Made by a program: the position numbers and the translations under genes
In this document: positions 62,691 to 64,000 of the stretch, piece by piece
Layout of the letters: each line of letters opens with the position of its first letter
Position numbering within the stretch: the stretch's first letter is position 1
NCBI RefSeq assembly: GCF_000226315.1
Contig: NC_016026.1
Coordinates: 2,170,001-2,234,000 of the forward strand
Length of the DNA: 64,000 nt
DNA from: Micavibrio aeruginosavorus ARL-13
Lineage (GTDB): Bacteria > Pseudomonadota > Alphaproteobacteria > Micavibrionales > Micavibrionaceae
Direction of reading: 5' to 3'
Notes under the pieces: model-generated
Told to the model about the DNA's origin: nothing
Database searches by the model: none
The model's input: the letters and a program-made list of their open reading frames with translations, nothing else

Positions 62691-62963
62691 CTAGCCTTTA
62701 TCGTCAAGAAGATCATTCAGGTGATCGTGGCGAGAATCCATCTTGACGGTTTTGAGGGCTGCAACCAGGTTGTCCGGCAGTTCAGCAACATCATAGGCTT
62801 TGACGGCGCGGGCTTTCAGGCGGGTATATTCGGCATATTCATGTTCCGATACAAAATACCCGCTGGTGCGCCCGTGGCTGGTAATGGCAACGGTTTCACG
62901 TTGCGCCAGTTCTTTATACCGCCCGAAATTCTTAGCAAATTCTGTGGCTGGAATCTCGATCAT
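62691..62963 (-). CDS. Phd/YefM-type antitoxin
   Basis: 90 residues. The DNA-binding N-terminus is IPATEFAKNFGRYKELAQRE, followed by VAITSHGRTSGYFVSEHEYA, both typical of the Phd fold. The C-terminus (KTVKMDSRHDHLNDLLDD) should neutralise the toxin. It leads the operon and, with the toxin, represses through the palindrome just upstream. Confidence 0.85.
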   Translation of the reverse strand: MIEIPATEFAKNFGRYKELAQRETVAITSHGRTSGYFVSEHEYAEYTRLKARAVKAYDVAELPDNLVAALKTVKMDSRHDHLNDLLDDKG

Positions 62964-62979
62964 GGCAACCTCCTATATT

Positions 62980-63001
62980 CCGCATATTCTTCATATTACG
63001 G
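62980..63001. promoter_or_regulatory. Operator candidate of the toxin-antitoxin operon
   Basis: CCGCATATTCTTCATATTACGG is an interrupted palindrome with arms CCG(N2)ATAT/ATAT(N2)CGG type, 17 bases before the antitoxin start. Autorepression by the antitoxin is the usual pattern. Confidence 0.4.
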
Positions 63002-63209
63002 GATTTCCGTATATTTGTCAAAGTCTAGAATAAGCACTGGAAAACATAGCCAAAACCCCATCCCCTGCCTTGAGTAAAGCACCAGAATCAGCCTAAAAGG
63101 AGGGGATCAGACCTCGGCAACCCCATAGCCGGAAGAACATGGCAAACGGCCCCCTTGAGGGCGTTTTCTGATTCTTAAGAGATTTCATCCAGAATAGAAG
63201 AAGGGCTTA

Positions 63210-63237
63210 AGAGCGCACTTACGCAAACTGCGTTTGC
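63210..63237 (-). other. MOBQ-type oriT candidate (nic region)
   Basis: On the minus strand the inverted repeat GCAAAC-GCA-GTTTGC (plus 63223-63237) is followed by GTAAGTGCG and CTCTT (plus 63222-63210). TAAGTGCG before a C-rich stretch is the nic consensus I know from RSF1010 and Ti plasmid oriT, here with CTCT for CCCT. Nicking would fall between plus 63214 and 63213. It lies 150 bases before the relaxase gene. 63002-63209 holds no gene. Confidence 0.65.
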
Positions 63238-63252
63238 AGTGCTTAAGGGTGC

Positions 63253-63407
63253 GGCCCTGCCGGGCCTTGGATGCGGCTGCGCCGCATCGTTGTCGAATCG
63301 CCCGGCTGTTTGGGGCCGGGCGATTCGACAACACAATGAACAACGATAAATCGCCCATGGGGAAAGAAAGGTTTCGGGGAAACCTTGGCGATTTATCATT
63401 GTTCATT
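63253..63407. repeat. Cluster of strong hairpins before the relaxase gene
   Basis: Four inverted repeats follow one another: GGCCC/GGGCC (63253-63266), GATGCGGC/GCCGCATC (63270-63288), a perfect 17-bp stem at 63290-63306/63315-63331, and a 21-bp stem with one mismatch at 63335-63355/63387-63407 that encloses the small hairpin AAGGTTTC/GAAACCTT. They are typical of transfer-origin or attenuator regions. The last right arm holds the relaxase start. Confidence 0.7.
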
Positions 63408-64000
63408 GCGGGTGTTCTCACGGTCAGACGGCCACTCTGCCGTGGCCGCCGCCGCATACCGCGCCGGAGCCGTTATCCACGATGAACGCGCCGGACATAC
63501 CCACCGTTATCAAAACCGCAAAGGCGTTGTTTCTTCCTTCATCGTCGCCCCGGCTGGTGCCCCTGAAACCACCTACACCCGCGCCCTGTTGTGGAACGCG
63601 GCTGAACGGGCTGAAACCCGTAAGAATTCCCGCGTGGCGCGGGAGGTTATTCTGGCCTTGCCGCATGAACTGCCAGCCCCGGCCCGCGAAGCCCTTGTCC
63701 GCGATATGGCCGGGTGGCTGGTCGAACGCTACCGCGTGGCCGTGGATGGTGCCTTGCATTCCCCTGTCCCCGGTGACGATCACGACCCCCGCAATCATCA
63801 CGCCCATCTTCTATTCACCACCCGCGAAATCACAAAAGACGGGCTTGGCGCTAAAACCCGCGTCCTGGACGATAAGGAGAAAGGCCCGCATGAGATTGAG
63901 CTGATCCGCAAGGTTTGGGAAACCCTCGCCAATGACGCGCTGCAAAGAGCGGGTTTTGAAGACATCCAGATCGACCGCCGGACGCTGGAAGACCAGGGCA
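63385..64000 (+). CDS. MobA/TraA-type relaxase, N-terminal part, runs off the window
   Basis: 205 codons are visible from a TTG at 63385 in frame with [20 protein letters not shown], then [13 protein letters not shown], the N-terminal MobA/MobL signature with the catalytic Tyr. [20 protein letters not shown] follows, and the metal-binding His motif is [13 protein letters not shown]. It would nick oriT and carry the strand to a recipient; TraA members also have a helicase part that would lie beyond the right edge. No ATG is present in the frame before a stop at 63337, so TTG is taken; GGGGA lies 4 bases upstream. The other plus frames here are shadows. Confidence 0.88.
   Translation, partial: MAIYHCSLRVFSRSDGHSAVAAAAYRAGAVIHDERAGHTHRYQNRKGVVSSFIVAPAGAPETTYTRALLWNAAERAETRKNSRVAREVILALPHELPAPAREALVRDMAGWLVERYRVAVDGALHSPVPGDDHDPRNHHAHLLFTTREITKDGLGAKTRVLDDKEKGPHEIELIRKVWETLANDALQRAGFEDIQIDRRTLEDQG

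Overview
The window looks like an alphaproteobacterial chromosome of moderate GC with two more AT-rich mobile elements inserted in it. Protein families point that way: an MOBQ/TraA-type relaxase, a BigR/SqrR-type sulfur sensor, a DUF465 protein, multi-domain HPt/REC regulators and an FeS-type photolyase. A Micavibrio- or Rhodospirillales-like host is my guess from gene style only; it is not proven here.

Layout. 1-3210: end of a DMT-type membrane protein, then a secreted Cache-like protein paired with a chemoreceptor. 3220-16826: a P4-like integrative element of about 13.6 kb in tRNA-Gly(UCC). It has a tyrosine integrase with a frameshift, a small unknown protein, an AlpA-type regulator, a Toprim primase, a DUF927 helicase-type ATPase, a three-gene lipoprotein/membrane cassette, and a two-gene leftward operon that looks like a new antiphage defence candidate (XRE-HTH + PD-(D/E)xK-like large protein, then a nuclease-SEC-C protein). 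17055-26871: chromosomal genes, namely a secreted HEXXH protein, an operon of CDF transporter, glucokinase, polysaccharide deacetylase and SAM hydroxide adenosyltransferase, and an RND pump with its fusion protein. 27091-30923: a three-gene phosphorelay. 31099-39909: stress genes (sulfur-responsive ArsR/rhodanese, AhpD-like, MliC-META lipoprotein, Tag glycosylase, alcohol dehydrogenase, YgiW, PhnA/YjdM, CNNM-CBS protein, KatG with a Fur/PerR regulator).

39993-49422: ten tightly packed leftward genes that read as one operon: response regulator, histidine kinase, amine-oxidase-like flavoprotein, DUF1365, Cfa-like methyltransferase, chalcone-isomerase-like protein, DUF3833 lipoprotein, esterase, SDR and photolyase. 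The set resembles the photo-oxidative/singlet-oxygen lipid modification clusters that are usually under RpoE-ChrR control, but here it is led by a two-component system.

49559-51162: TerC, a TFIIB-type zinc-finger protein and a DUF465 protein. 51164-64000: left part of a second element, open at the right edge. It starts with a tRNA-Leu 3' half and a tyrosine recombinase, then a tRNA-Ser-like scar. It carries a Zn/Cd/Co resistance operon (czcC-czcB-czcA, EF-hand protein, His-rich protein, P1B ATPase), a Phd/PemK toxin-antitoxin pair, an MOBQ-type oriT and the start of the relaxase gene.

Both frameshifts in the first element (9187-9193, A7; 16488-16491, G4) lie in homopolymers, so sequencing or assembly error must be excluded before any biology is built on them. 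I found no CRISPR array, no rRNA and only one intact tRNA.
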